A stretch of 60,260 nt of DNA, taken from NCBI RefSeq assembly GCF_001552155.1, contig NZ_BCQQ01000030.1:1-60260 (forward strand), written 5' to 3'. Origin of the DNA: Actinomadura formosensis NBRC 14204 (GTDB lineage: Bacteria; Actinomycetota; Actinomycetes; Streptosporangiales; Streptosporangiaceae). The position numbers and the translations under genes were made by a program. A model generated the notes under the pieces. That model searched no databases and had not been told where the DNA came from. It saw only the letters and a program-made list of their open reading frames with translations. Positions 16,297-24,647 of the stretch are shown here, piece by piece. How positions within the stretch are numbered: position 1 is the stretch's first letter; each line of letters opens with the position of its first letter.

Positions 16297-17910
16297 ATGG
16301 TGGACGCCGTGGTCATCGGGGCGGGCCACAACGGGCTCGTCGCGGCGAACATGCTGGCCGACGCGGGCTGGGACGTGGCGGTCCTGGAGGCGCAGCCGGA
16401 GCCGGGCGGCGCCGTGCGCAGCGACCGGGGCGTCCATCCCGACTACGTCAGCGACGTGTGCAGCGCGTTCTACCCGCTCGGCGTGGCGTCCCCGGCGATG
16501 CGCGCGCTGGACCTCCAGCGGTACGGGGTGCGGTGGCGGCATGCGCCCGCCGTCCTCGCCCACCCGCTGCCGGACGGGCGCTGCGCCGTCCTTGAGCGCG
16601 ACCGTGACGCGACCGCCGCGAACCTCGACGCGCTCGGCGCGGGCGACGGTGCGGCGTGGCTGCGGCTGTGCGGGCTCTGGGACGAGATCGGGGAGGAGGT
16701 CCTGCGCGCCCTGTTCACCCCGTTCCCGCCGGTCCGGGCCGCACTGCCGCTGGCGGCCGCGATGCGCCGCGCGGGCGGGCTGCGCGTCGCGCGGTCGCTG
16801 CTGGCGCCCGCCCGCACGCTGGGTGAGCAGGAGTTCGCCGGGCCGGGCGGGCGGCTGCTGCTCGCCGGGTCGGCGCTGCACACCGACCTGTTCCCCGAGT
16901 CGACGGCCGGGGCGCTGTTCGGCTGGCTGCTCGCGATGATCGGGCAGCGGTACGGCTGGCCGGTGCCCGAGGGCGGGGCGGGCGAGCTGACGGCCGCGCT
17001 GGTGCGGCGGCTGGAGTCGCGGGGCGGGCGCGTCCACTGCGACACCCCGGTCACGTCCGTCGTGGTGCGGAACGGGCGCGCGCTCGGGGTGCGGACCGCG
17101 TCCGGGGAGCCGGTGCGCGCCGCCCGGGCCGTGCTCGCGGACGTGTCCGCACCCGCCCTGTACGGCGGCCTGGTCGGCTGGTCCGACCTGCCCGCATCGC
17201 TGCGCGCGGACATGCGCCGGTTCGGCTGGGACCAGGCCACTTTCAAGGTCGACTGGGCGCTGTCGGGCCCCATTCCCTGGTCGTCCCCCGGCGCCGGGCG
17301 TGCCGGGACCGTCCACCTGTCCCCCGGCATGGACGCGCTGACCGGCCACAGCGCGCATCTCGCCACCGGCCGCGTCCCGGCCGAGCCGTTCGCGCTCCTC
17401 GGCCAGATGACGGTCGCCGACCCCGCCCGCTCGCCCGCCGGGACCGAGTCGGTGTGGGCGTACACGCACGTCCCTCACCGGGTGAAGGCCGACGCCGGGC
17501 CGGACGGGATCACCGGCACCTGGGACGAACGCGAGCAGGCCGCCATGGCCGACCGCGTGGAGCACATGGTGGAGCGCCTCGCGCCCGGCTTCCGCGCACG
17601 GATCGCCGGCCGCCGTGTCATCGCGCCGCCCGCCTTCCAGGCCCACGACGCCAACCTGGTGAACGGCGCGCTCAACGGCGGAACCTCGCTGATCCACCAG
17701 CAGCTCGTGTTCCGCCCCGTTCCGGGCCTCGGACGCGCCGAGACCCCGGTCGCGGGCCTCTACCTGGCGTCCGCGTCCGCCCATCCGGGCGGCGGCGTCC
17801 ACGGCGCCTGCGGAGCCAACGCCGCCCGCGCCGCGCTCGCCCACGCGGGCCCCGCGGGACGCCTCCTCACCCCCGCCCTCAACGCGCTGGGCCGCCTCCT
17901 CGCCCCGTAG
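16297..17910 (+). CDS. FAD-dependent oxidoreductase, phytoene desaturase/PYROXD2-like
   Basis: A 537-residue flavoprotein opening with the dinucleotide-binding motif VIGAGHNGLVAANMLADAG (residues 5-23) and EPGGAVRSD, as in CrtI-like amine oxidase superfamily members. The C-terminal FAD motif is GLYLASASAHPGGGVHGACG. It is closer to the NAD(P)/FAD-dependent 'phytoene dehydrogenase-related' group than to a true carotenoid desaturase, and no other carotenoid genes are near. It starts shortly after the EphD-like gene on the same strand and may be co-transcribed. Confidence 0.82.
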   Translation: MVDAVVIGAGHNGLVAANMLADAGWDVAVLEAQPEPGGAVRSDRGVHPDYVSDVCSAFYPLGVASPAMRALDLQRYGVRWRHAPAVLAHPLPDGRCAVLERDRDATAANLDALGAGDGAAWLRLCGLWDEIGEEVLRALFTPFPPVRAALPLAAAMRRAGGLRVARSLLAPARTLGEQEFAGPGGRLLLAGSALHTDLFPESTAGALFGWLLAMIGQRYGWPVPEGGAGELTAALVRRLESRGGRVHCDTPVTSVVVRNGRALGVRTASGEPVRAARAVLADVSAPALYGGLVGWSDLPASLRADMRRFGWDQATFKVDWALSGPIPWSSPGAGRAGTVHLSPGMDALTGHSAHLATGRVPAEPFALLGQMTVADPARSPAGTESVWAYTHVPHRVKADAGPDGITGTWDEREQAAMADRVEHMVERLAPGFRARIAGRRVIAPPAFQAHDANLVNGALNGGTSLIHQQLVFRPVPGLGRAETPVAGLYLASASAHPGGGVHGACGANAARAALAHAGPAGRLLTPALNALGRLLAP

Positions 17911-18052
17911 CCGCGGGGCAAGTGCCGTGAACGGTTTGCCGCGGCGGGCTTTCCCTCGGCGCCGGAACATGCGACCTTGACAGAACAGGCCCGGCGACCG
18001 GCACGGCGGCCGTCGCCCCCACGGGCCCGAAACCGGCACCGGAGCGTGAGAC

Positions 18053-18487
18053 ATGCGGATTCGCGACATCCTGCGGCGTAAGGGAGACACGGTCACCACG
18101 GTGCGGCCCGAGGCCACCGTGCGGCAGTTGCTCGCCGTCCTGGCGGAGCACAACATCGGAGCGGTGGTGGTCTCGCCCGACGGCGCGGCGATCGCCGGCA
18201 TCGTCTCCGAGCGCGACGTGGTGCGGCGGCTGCACGACGCCGGCGCGGGGCTGCTCGACCGTCCCGTCACCGACATCATGACCACCGAGGTCCACACCTG
18301 CGGTCCCGGCGCCGAGGTGGAGGAGCTGCGCGGCACCATGACCGAGCACCGGTTCCGGCACGTGCCCATCGTCGAGAACGGCCGGCTCACCGGGATCGTC
18401 AGCATCGGCGACGTCGTCAAGAGCGCCATCGACGAGCTGCAGAGCGAGCGTGAGCACCTCGTCGGCTACATCCAGGGCGCGCCTTGA
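18053..18487 (+). CDS. Tandem CBS-domain protein
   Basis: A 144-residue protein made of two CBS motifs (about 8-66 and 76-135), each with the GIV-S-x-x-D-V ending (GIVSERDVVRR and GIVSIGDVVKS). Such two-CBS proteins bind adenosine nucleotides and act as energy or stress sensors; mycobacterial Hrp1 is one example. No catalytic or DNA-binding domain is attached, so any effect would be through partners. TTGACA at 17977-17982 is a perfect -35 hexamer, but no convincing -10 follows at 17 bases. Its stop is 13 bases from the convergent MocR gene. Confidence 0.88.
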   Translation: MRIRDILRRKGDTVTTVRPEATVRQLLAVLAEHNIGAVVVSPDGAAIAGIVSERDVVRRLHDAGAGLLDRPVTDIMTTEVHTCGPGAEVEELRGTMTEHRFRHVPIVENGRLTGIVSIGDVVKSAIDELQSEREHLVGYIQGAP

Positions 18488-18500
18488 CGCGGGCTCCCGG

Positions 18501-19967
18501 TCAGACGTAGGCGGGCAGGGGACGGGCGGCGGGGGCCGACCGAACCTCGCGGTAGGCGAGGGCGAGGCGTTCGGCGGCCAGGCGCAGCGTGTCGGGCGGC
18601 AGCACGTACGGCAGCCGGACGTAGTCCTCCAGGACGCCGTCCGCGCCGAACACCGGGCCGGCGACGACCCGGACGCCGAGCCGCTCGGCCGCCTCGGCGA
18701 GCGCCGTGGCGACGGGCGTGCCGATCCGCGCCCACAGCGACATGCCGCCGCCCGGCAGCCGGAACTCCCAGCCGGGCAGCAGCTCGCGCAGTGCCCCGGC
18801 GAGCGCGTCCCGGCCGCGTAGCAGGCTCTCCGCGCGCTCGGCGCGCACCTCCTCCACCCGCAGCAGCAGTTCCCGGACGATCAGCTGGTCGAGCACCGGG
18901 CTGGCCATGTCGAACGGCTCGCGGGCCAGCGTCAGGCGGCGGGCCAGCGGCGCGGTCGCGCGGATCCAGCCGATGCGCAGCCCGCCCCACAGCAGCTTGG
19001 ACGCCGACCCGACCGTGATGACCCGGCCGCCGGTGTCGTAGGCGGCGAGCGGCGGCTCGCGCGGCGCGTCGAGGTCGTGGGCGAGGTCGGCGAACGTCTC
19101 GTCGGCGACGAGGAACGCGTCGGCGCGCCGTCCGGCGTCGACGAGCGCGGCCCGGTCGTCGGCCGCCATCAGGTGGCCGGTCGGGTTCTGGAAGTCGGGG
19201 ATCGTGTACGCCATCCGGACGGCGGCCTGCCGCATGGCGCCCGCGGCGAGTTCGACGTCCCAGCCCTCGTTGACGCCGACGGGGACGAGCCTGGCGCCGC
19301 GGCGGCGCAGCGCGCCGAGCGCGTGCGGGTAGGTGGGCCGCTCGACCATGACGGCGTCGCCCGCCTCCACGAGCAGGTGTGACAGCAGCGTGAACGCGTG
19401 CTGCGCGCCGGTGGTGACGACGATCTGGTCGGCCCGGGTCGGGACGCCGCGCGCCGCGTACCCGTCCGCGATGACCTGCCGCAGGCTCGCGAGACCGGCG
19501 GGCTCGTAGCCGGGTCCGGAGCTGTAGCGGGGCAACTCGTCGACGGCGGCGGCGACGGCCTCGGCGAAGATCGCCGGCGCACCGGGGGTGGCGCAGCCGA
19601 GGTCGATGAAGGACGCGTCGTCCGGCGCGGGGTGGGCCCTGCCGAACCGGCCGCCCGGCGGCGCGGGGCGCGGCTCGGCGGACGACATCCGCACCGGGGG
19701 CAGCGCCGTCCAGCTGCCCGCGCCCTGCCGGCTCTCGATGTACCCCTCGTCGCGGAGCCGGTCGTAGGCGGTCGTCACGGTGGTGCGGCTGACGCCGAGG
19801 GCGGCGGCGAGGTCGCGTTCGGCGGGCAGCCGGGTCCGCAGCGCGAGCCGCCCGTCCAGGACGAGGCCGCGCACGGACCGGGCCAGCGCGGCATAGACGG
19901 GGCGCTCCCGCGACACGTCCCCCAGGAGGCGGGCCAGGTGCGGTCCGCTCACATAACGCGTGCTCAT
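18501..19967 (-). CDS. MocR-type PLP-dependent transcriptional regulator (YczR-like)
   Basis: An N-terminal GntR winged helix (about residues 25-82: RLPAERDLAAALGVSRTTV, GYIESRQGAGSW) is fused to a fold-type I aminotransferase domain with the PLP lysine near residue 324 in SASKLLWGG. MocR proteins sense PLP or an amine substrate and usually control the divergent gene. The divergent gene here encodes a YczE-type membrane protein, a pairing known from other bacteria. ATG 19967 is used; an in-frame GTG lies three codons upstream at 19976. Neither has a clear ribosome site. Confidence 0.9.
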   Translation of the reverse strand: MSTRYVSGPHLARLLGDVSRERPVYAALARSVRGLVLDGRLALRTRLPAERDLAAALGVSRTTVTTAYDRLRDEGYIESRQGAGSWTALPPVRMSSAEPRPAPPGGRFGRAHPAPDDASFIDLGCATPGAPAIFAEAVAAAVDELPRYSSGPGYEPAGLASLRQVIADGYAARGVPTRADQIVVTTGAQHAFTLLSHLLVEAGDAVMVERPTYPHALGALRRRGARLVPVGVNEGWDVELAAGAMRQAAVRMAYTIPDFQNPTGHLMAADDRAALVDAGRRADAFLVADETFADLAHDLDAPREPPLAAYDTGGRVITVGSASKLLWGGLRIGWIRATAPLARRLTLAREPFDMASPVLDQLIVRELLLRVEEVRAERAESLLRGRDALAGALRELLPGWEFRLPGGGMSLWARIGTPVATALAEAAERLGVRVVAGPVFGADGVLEDYVRLPYVLPPDTLRLAAERLALAYREVRSAPAARPLPAYV

Positions 19968-19971
19968 GCAA

Positions 19972-20041
19972 GCCACTTTTACACATTGGCCCTATATTTG
20001 CCAGGCCACTTTGCGTCAGGGTAGGCGAAAAGATGGCCACT
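19972..20041. promoter_or_regulatory. Three direct GCCACT repeats between MocR gene and yczE
   Basis: GCCACTTT at 19972, GCCACTTT at 20005 and GCCACT at 20036 are in the same orientation, 33 and 31 bases apart, i.e. about three helical turns. MocR regulators (GabR, PdxR) characteristically bind direct repeats about this far apart. The positions bracket both divergent promoters. Likely operator for the MocR protein and yczE. Confidence 0.6.
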
Positions 20042-20061
20042 CATGGGCTGAGGAGCGGGCA

Positions 20062-20679
20062 ATGGCCTTGATAACGCGTCGGCTGGTGCAACTTTATGCC
20101 GGATTGGCCTTCTACGGGCTCGGTATCGCACTCCAGGTGGCGTCCGGACTCGGCAACGACCCGTGGGACGTCCTCCACCAGGGCCTCTCCCGCCGCTTCG
20201 GCCTGTCGATCGGCGTGTGGATCATCATCACGGGCGCGGTCGTGATGCTGGCGTGGATTCCACTGCGGCAGCGGCCCGGCATCGGGACGATCAGCAACGT
20301 CATCCTCATCGGCGCCTTCGCGGACCTGTTCCTGTGGCTGCTGCCCACGCCGGACGCGCTCGCCGCGCGCTGGGCCTACCTGATCACGGCGGTCCTGGTG
20401 GGCGGCTTCGCGACCGGCTGCTACATCGGCGCCGGGCTCGGCCCCGGCCCGCGCGACGGGCTGATGACCGGACTCGCCGCGCGGGGCCACTCGATCCGGG
20501 TGGTGCGGACGGCGATCGAGCTGACCGTGCTCGGCACCGGCTGGCTGCTCGGCGGCACCGTCGGCGTCGGGACGCTCCTGTACGCGGTCGCGATCGGGCC
20601 GCTGACCCACGTCCTGCTGCCCGCCCTGACGGTCAAGCCTCCCGCCGCGGCGCCCGAACCCGAGCCGGTCCGCGTCTAG
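20062..20679 (+). CDS. YczE/YyaS/YitT-family membrane protein
   Basis: A 205-residue integral membrane protein with five to six hydrophobic segments and the YczE-family signatures GIALQVASGLGNDPWDVLHQG and IGAGLGPGPRDGLMTGL. The function of YczE is not established; transport of a vitamin-B6-linked or amine compound has been considered because the gene pairs with PLP-binding MocR regulators. The ATG has a strong GAGGAGCGGG ribosome site. It is divergent from the MocR gene with three operator-like repeats between them. Confidence 0.85.
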   Translation: MALITRRLVQLYAGLAFYGLGIALQVASGLGNDPWDVLHQGLSRRFGLSIGVWIIITGAVVMLAWIPLRQRPGIGTISNVILIGAFADLFLWLLPTPDALAARWAYLITAVLVGGFATGCYIGAGLGPGPRDGLMTGLAARGHSIRVVRTAIELTVLGTGWLLGGTVGVGTLLYAVAIGPLTHVLLPALTVKPPAAAPEPEPVRV

Positions 20680-20712
20680 AAGTGCACCGAGCCGGGGCGG
20701 CGGCGACCCGCG

Positions 20713-21603
20713 TCAGTGCTCGGCCGCGAGCGCGGTGAGGACGGAGGCGAACTCCTCCGGCAGGATCAGCGTGTCGCCCTCGTAGCGGGTCGCGAGGTAG
20801 CTCAGCTCACCGGCGCGCCACCAGTACAGGTGCGGGCTGAGCGATCCGGGGCCTTCCTCATAGGCGCGGTGGGCCTGCGCCTGCAGTTCGGTGGCCGCCG
20901 CCACGGCCGCGCGGTAGCGCGCCCTCGGGTGCCCCTCGGAGATCCGGAGCGGGTGGGCGACGATCAGGCTGCGGTTGGGCGCGATCACCAGCGCCCCGTA
21001 AGGCCCGATCGACAGGTACTCCTCCAGCCACGCCAGGTGGGTGACGGCGTAGAACGTCCAGCCGTGCAGGACGCAGACGCGGACGCCGCCGAGGTCCTGC
21101 TCGTCCACCTGGAGGGGCCCGTCGGCGCGGACGTTGGCACGCCCCAGCATGAACAGCGCGTCGCCGGAGACCGGCCAGCCGTTCATCTCGTCGGTCGTGA
21201 CCGTCCGGACGGTGGTGGGCGTGTCGACGACGACCGCCTCGATCAGGCCGGGCGCGAACGGCCGGGCCGCGAGGGCGCCGTTATCGGCCGCGGCGGGGTA
21301 GATGCGGGTGCGCAGCAGGTGCTGGGCGAGGTCGAAGTCGCTCAGGTCGAGCGGTTCCTCGATCGCGGTCACGATCGTGGTGACGTGGTCGGAGACCAGC
21401 GCGGGCCAGTCGTCGCGCGGGACGAGCCGGGCGAGCTGCCGCAGGTCGCGCAGGCTGACATGCAGCCGGCCGGCCCCCTCCAGCAGCATCACCTCGCCGG
21501 GCATGCGCGTGCAGCGGTAGCCGAGGCTCTCGGCGACCAGGACCAGCAGCGATTCGAGGGTCCCCTCGTCCCACCGTTCGGGACGGGCATGGCGGCCGCT
21601 CAT
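20713..21603 (-). CDS. Uncharacterised 296-aa protein, coupled to LD-carboxypeptidase
   Basis: I do not recognise this protein with confidence. It is soluble, acidic, with no signal or membrane segment. The central part alternates short strands (VRVCVLHGWTFYAVTHLAWL, GALVIAPNRSLIVAHPLR), faintly like DUF1444-type proteins. Cysteines are few and no catalytic motif stands out. Its ATG overlaps the stop of the peptidase gene (ATGA), so the two are translated as a pair. A role linked to murein peptide recycling is possible only by context. Confidence 0.75.
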   Translation of the reverse strand: MSGRHARPERWDEGTLESLLVLVAESLGYRCTRMPGEVMLLEGAGRLHVSLRDLRQLARLVPRDDWPALVSDHVTTIVTAIEEPLDLSDFDLAQHLLRTRIYPAAADNGALAARPFAPGLIEAVVVDTPTTVRTVTTDEMNGWPVSGDALFMLGRANVRADGPLQVDEQDLGGVRVCVLHGWTFYAVTHLAWLEEYLSIGPYGALVIAPNRSLIVAHPLRISEGHPRARYRAAVAAATELQAQAHRAYEEGPGSLSPHLYWWRAGELSYLATRYEGDTLILPEEFASVLTALAAEH

Positions 21604-22694
21604 CGGGCACCTCCCGGGGGCGCTTCGAGGGTGAGCGCGCCGGGGTCCGCCGCGGCGGGGCGCGGATCTTCGGGTGCGGCGGTGAGCACCGCGGGGGCGC
21701 CGAGTTCGAGGGTCAGCTGGCGCGGGCCGTGCCCGGCGGCGACTCCGGCCAGCACCGGCACGCCGAGCGGCCCGAGCCGCGCGGCGAACACCGAGTCGAG
21801 TTCGGCGGGGTCTCCGCAGTCCCGCCAGGAGCCGAGCGCCACCCCGGCCGCGCCGTCGAACCAGCCGGCCTGGAGAAGCTGGACGAGCATCCGGTCGATC
21901 CGGTAGGGCGGCTCGGTGACGTCCTCCAGGAAGACGATGCGGCCGGCGGCGGGCGGCGGGGCGTAGGGGGTGCCGAGCAGGGCCGTGAGGAGTGCGAGGG
22001 TGCCGCCGGTGAGCGGGCCCTCCGCGCGTCCCGGCCGCAGGGAGCGCGTGCCGGGCAGGGTCACCGGACCGCCGAACAGCGCCGCGCGCAGGCCGGCGAG
22101 GGTGTCGCCGTCCGGGCCGGGCTCGGCGAGGACGCCGGCGGGCATCGGCCCGAAGGACGTCGTGACGTTCAGGCGCGTTCCAAACGCGGCGTGCAGGGCG
22201 GTGATGTCGCTGGAACCGTGCAGGATTTTCGGGCCGCCGCCGGAGGCGGCGGACGCCTCGGTCGCGGCGCCCAGGGCGTCCCAGTCGAGGTGGTCCAGGA
22301 CTCGGGTGGCACCGTATCCGCCGCGCGCGCAGATCACCGCGCGGACGCGCGGGTCGCACCAGGCGTCCCGCAGGTCAGCGGCCCGGTCGGGGTCGCTGCC
22401 GGCGAGCCGGTGCCAGTCGTCGCGGACGGGCCCGCACGCGCCGAGGTTGACACGGTCGAGGGCGTGCTTGCCGACCACGACGTCAAGGCCGAGGTCGCGC
22501 AGGACGGCGCAGCCGGCCTCCAGCCGGGCGGGGTCGGCGGGCCCGCTGGGCGCGATCACCGCGACCCGGTCGCCGGGCCGCAACCGCCCGTACCTGCGGG
22601 TCTTGCGGGCTGAGGTCCGGCCGCCGGGCATGCCGACGGCCGGCGCGGCCGGCGGCCCGTCGGCCACCTCCGCGCGGGCGCCCCCGCTGTTCAA
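21600..22694 (-). CDS. LD-carboxypeptidase (peptidase S66)
   Basis: Cytoplasmic LD-carboxypeptidases remove the terminal D-Ala from murein tetrapeptides during cell-wall recycling. Family marks are VAVIAPSGP near the N-terminus, the RGGYGATRVLDHLD stretch, the nucleophile Ser in GSSDITALHA, the Glu in FLEDVTEPPYRID and the His in GHGPRQLTLELG, giving a full Ser-Glu-His triad. TTG 22694 is chosen because an ideal AGGAGGG lies 6 bases upstream; an upstream GTG at 22712 would place that site inside the gene. Translationally coupled to the unknown gene downstream. Confidence 0.85.
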   Translation of the reverse strand: MNSGGARAEVADGPPAAPAVGMPGGRTSARKTRRYGRLRPGDRVAVIAPSGPADPARLEAGCAVLRDLGLDVVVGKHALDRVNLGACGPVRDDWHRLAGSDPDRAADLRDAWCDPRVRAVICARGGYGATRVLDHLDWDALGAATEASAASGGGPKILHGSSDITALHAAFGTRLNVTTSFGPMPAGVLAEPGPDGDTLAGLRAALFGGPVTLPGTRSLRPGRAEGPLTGGTLALLTALLGTPYAPPPAAGRIVFLEDVTEPPYRIDRMLVQLLQAGWFDGAAGVALGSWRDCGDPAELDSVFAARLGPLGVPVLAGVAAGHGPRQLTLELGAPAVLTAAPEDPRPAAADPGALTLEAPPGGAR

Positions 22695-22782
22695 CCCGAT
22701 CCCTCCTCGCACCGCAACGGATAGAGCTTGTCAGGATCCGGACGCCAGTGGAAGAGGCGACCGGTCACGACCCGCCAACAGA

Positions 22783-23550
22783 TCATCGCCCCGTGCCGAG
22801 CGCGAGGCCGGCGAGGCGCGGCAGCGTCTCGCCGATCGGCCGCCGCAGGACCGCGTCGGCCAGCCCATCGTACGGCGTCTCCTCGGCATTGATGATCACC
22901 AGCCGGGCACCGTGGCCGACCGCCTCCAGGCACAGCCCGGCGGCGGGCTGCACCGTCAGCGAGGTGCCGATGGCGAGGAACAGGTCGCAGGAGCGGGCGG
23001 CGTCGACCGCCGCGTCCAGCACGTCCGGCTCCAGCGCCTGGCCGAACGAGACCGTCGCGGCCTTCTGGACGCCGCCGCACTCCGCGCATGGCGGGTCGTC
23101 CTCGCCGGCGTCGACGCGGGCGAGGATCTCCGGCATGGGGGTGCGCAGGCCGCAGGACAGGCAGACGGCCTCCCGGGCCGTGCCGTGCAGTTCGATGACC
23201 TTCGCGGCGGATGATCCGGCGCGCTGGTGCAGCCCGTCGATGTTCTGCGTGATCAGCGCACGCAGCCGCCCGGCCCGCTCCAGGTCGACGAGGACGGCGT
23301 GCGCGGAGTTGGGTTCGGCCTCCCAGACGGGGCTGTCGCGCCGCGACCGCCAGGCGCGCCGCCGCACCGCGGGGTCGGCGAGGTAGGACCCGATCGTGGA
23401 CATCGCCTCCGCCGACGGGTCCCTGGTCCAGACGCCCTCCGGGCCGCGGAAGTCGGGGATGCCGCTGTCGGTGGATATCCCCGCGCCGGTCAGCACGGTG
23501 ATCGCCCCGGCCTCGGGCAAGAACTCGGCAAGCGTCAGGGAGACGTCCAT
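22783..23550 (-). CDS. NAD-dependent protein deacylase, sirtuin (CobB/SIR2)
   Basis: A 255-residue class III sirtuin removing acyl groups from protein lysines, using NAD+ and yielding nicotinamide and O-acyl-ADP-ribose. Present are GAGIS (22-26), the PDFRG loop, QNID (102-105), catalytic His122 in IELHG and four zinc ligands Cys130, Cys133, Cys155 and Cys158. The deacetylase regulates acyl-CoA synthetases in many bacteria, and two such enzymes are encoded in this window, but no direct link is shown. It is divergent from the sulfotransferase gene. Confidence 0.93.
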   Translation of the reverse strand: MDVSLTLAEFLPEAGAITVLTGAGISTDSGIPDFRGPEGVWTRDPSAEAMSTIGSYLADPAVRRRAWRSRRDSPVWEAEPNSAHAVLVDLERAGRLRALITQNIDGLHQRAGSSAAKVIELHGTAREAVCLSCGLRTPMPEILARVDAGEDDPPCAECGGVQKAATVSFGQALEPDVLDAAVDAARSCDLFLAIGTSLTVQPAAGLCLEAVGHGARLVIINAEETPYDGLADAVLRRPIGETLPRLAGLALGTGR

Positions 23551-23674
23551 CCTTCACATCGTAGGTGCCGGGCGAGGGCCCGCGTCCGTCCCGGTTAACG
23601 GATGGATATCGGGCCGCCCATTACGCGGAGTCACGGACCGGCCAACCCTCAAAAGGTGACAAACTTGGCCCCGT

Positions 23675-24643
23675 ATGAGGTCGACGCCGCACATCCTGGT
23701 GATCAACGGCACCAAGGTCCGCCGCCCGGTGTTCATCCTGGGCGCTCCGCACTCCGGTGCGGAGCTGCTGGCGCGCGCGGTCAAGCGGACCCCCGGCTTC
23801 CATCTCACCACCGGCCGTCCGGGCGTCCTGCGCGTCACGTACGCGTTCGCCCGGCAGCCGTCGATCGCGACCGAGCGCGGGAAGGGTGCCGCGCGGGTGC
23901 TGCGGGACGCCTACGCCGAGGCGTGGCAGGTGTCGGCCCGGGCCTGCGCGCAGTGCCCGGACGAGTGCCGCGAGCTGGCCGCGCTGCCGCCGCGTCCGCC
24001 CGTCCCGCCCGGCCGCCCGATACCCGGGAGCGAGCTGCCCGCGCCGTGCGTGGAGCCGCACGGCCTCGCCCGGTTCGCCGACGCCTCCCCCGACCTGATC
24101 TACAGCGCCGACGTGCTCCTGGACGCCTTCCCCGACGCCCAGTTCGTCCAGGTGATCCGGGACGGCCGGGACGTGGTCGCCGACATGCTGGACGACGAGC
24201 GCTGCCTCGCCTGGTTCAAGCCCGGCCTGGCCAATCTCGACACGGTGTTCCCCAACCCGTTCTTCGGCGTCGAGGACCACACCGACCGCAACCGGTGGCC
24301 GCGCGCGGCACCCGCCGTGAAGTGCGCGCTGCGCTGGCGCGGCTCGGTGCGGCTCAGCGCGAGGCTCCGGCAGCAGGTCCCGGAGGAGCAGCTGTTCACC
24401 GTCCGCTACGAGGACCTGATCGCCCGGCCGAGCCGCGTGGGCGCCGACCTCTCGGTGTACCTGGACGCGCCGATCCCGAAGACGGCCCTCTCCGGCCTGG
24501 CGCGAATCGGGGACGCCGACGCCGACGACGGCGGCGTCGGGTCGTGGCGCGAGCGGCTCACGCCGCGGCAGGCCGCCCAGGTCGAGAAGGTCGCCGGGAC
24601 CGAGCTGCGCCGCCTCGGCTACCGGACCGGCCCGGACGCCTGA
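23675..24643 (+). CDS. Sulfotransferase-family protein
   Basis: A 322-residue PAPS-dependent sulfotransferase-like protein. The 5'-phosphosulfate loop is FILGAPHSGAELLARAV (about 20-36) and the 3'-phosphate motif is QVIRDGRDVVADML. The middle region has the insertion CAQCPDECRELA with three closely spaced cysteines, unusual for the family and possibly a metal or disulfide site. There is no membrane anchor. The acceptor is unknown; no sulfate-activation genes lie near. It converges with the ABC exporter, 4 bases between stops. Confidence 0.82.
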   Translation: MRSTPHILVINGTKVRRPVFILGAPHSGAELLARAVKRTPGFHLTTGRPGVLRVTYAFARQPSIATERGKGAARVLRDAYAEAWQVSARACAQCPDECRELAALPPRPPVPPGRPIPGSELPAPCVEPHGLARFADASPDLIYSADVLLDAFPDAQFVQVIRDGRDVVADMLDDERCLAWFKPGLANLDTVFPNPFFGVEDHTDRNRWPRAAPAVKCALRWRGSVRLSARLRQQVPEEQLFTVRYEDLIARPSRVGADLSVYLDAPIPKTALSGLARIGDADADDGGVGSWRERLTPRQAAQVEKVAGTELRRLGYRTGPDA

Positions 24644-24647
24644 GCGG

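Noticed and set aside
17977..18010. Full promoter for the CBS gene from the TTGACA at 17977
   Set aside because: The -35 hexamer is perfect but the expected -10 region is GGCACG-like, so no complete promoter is claimed.
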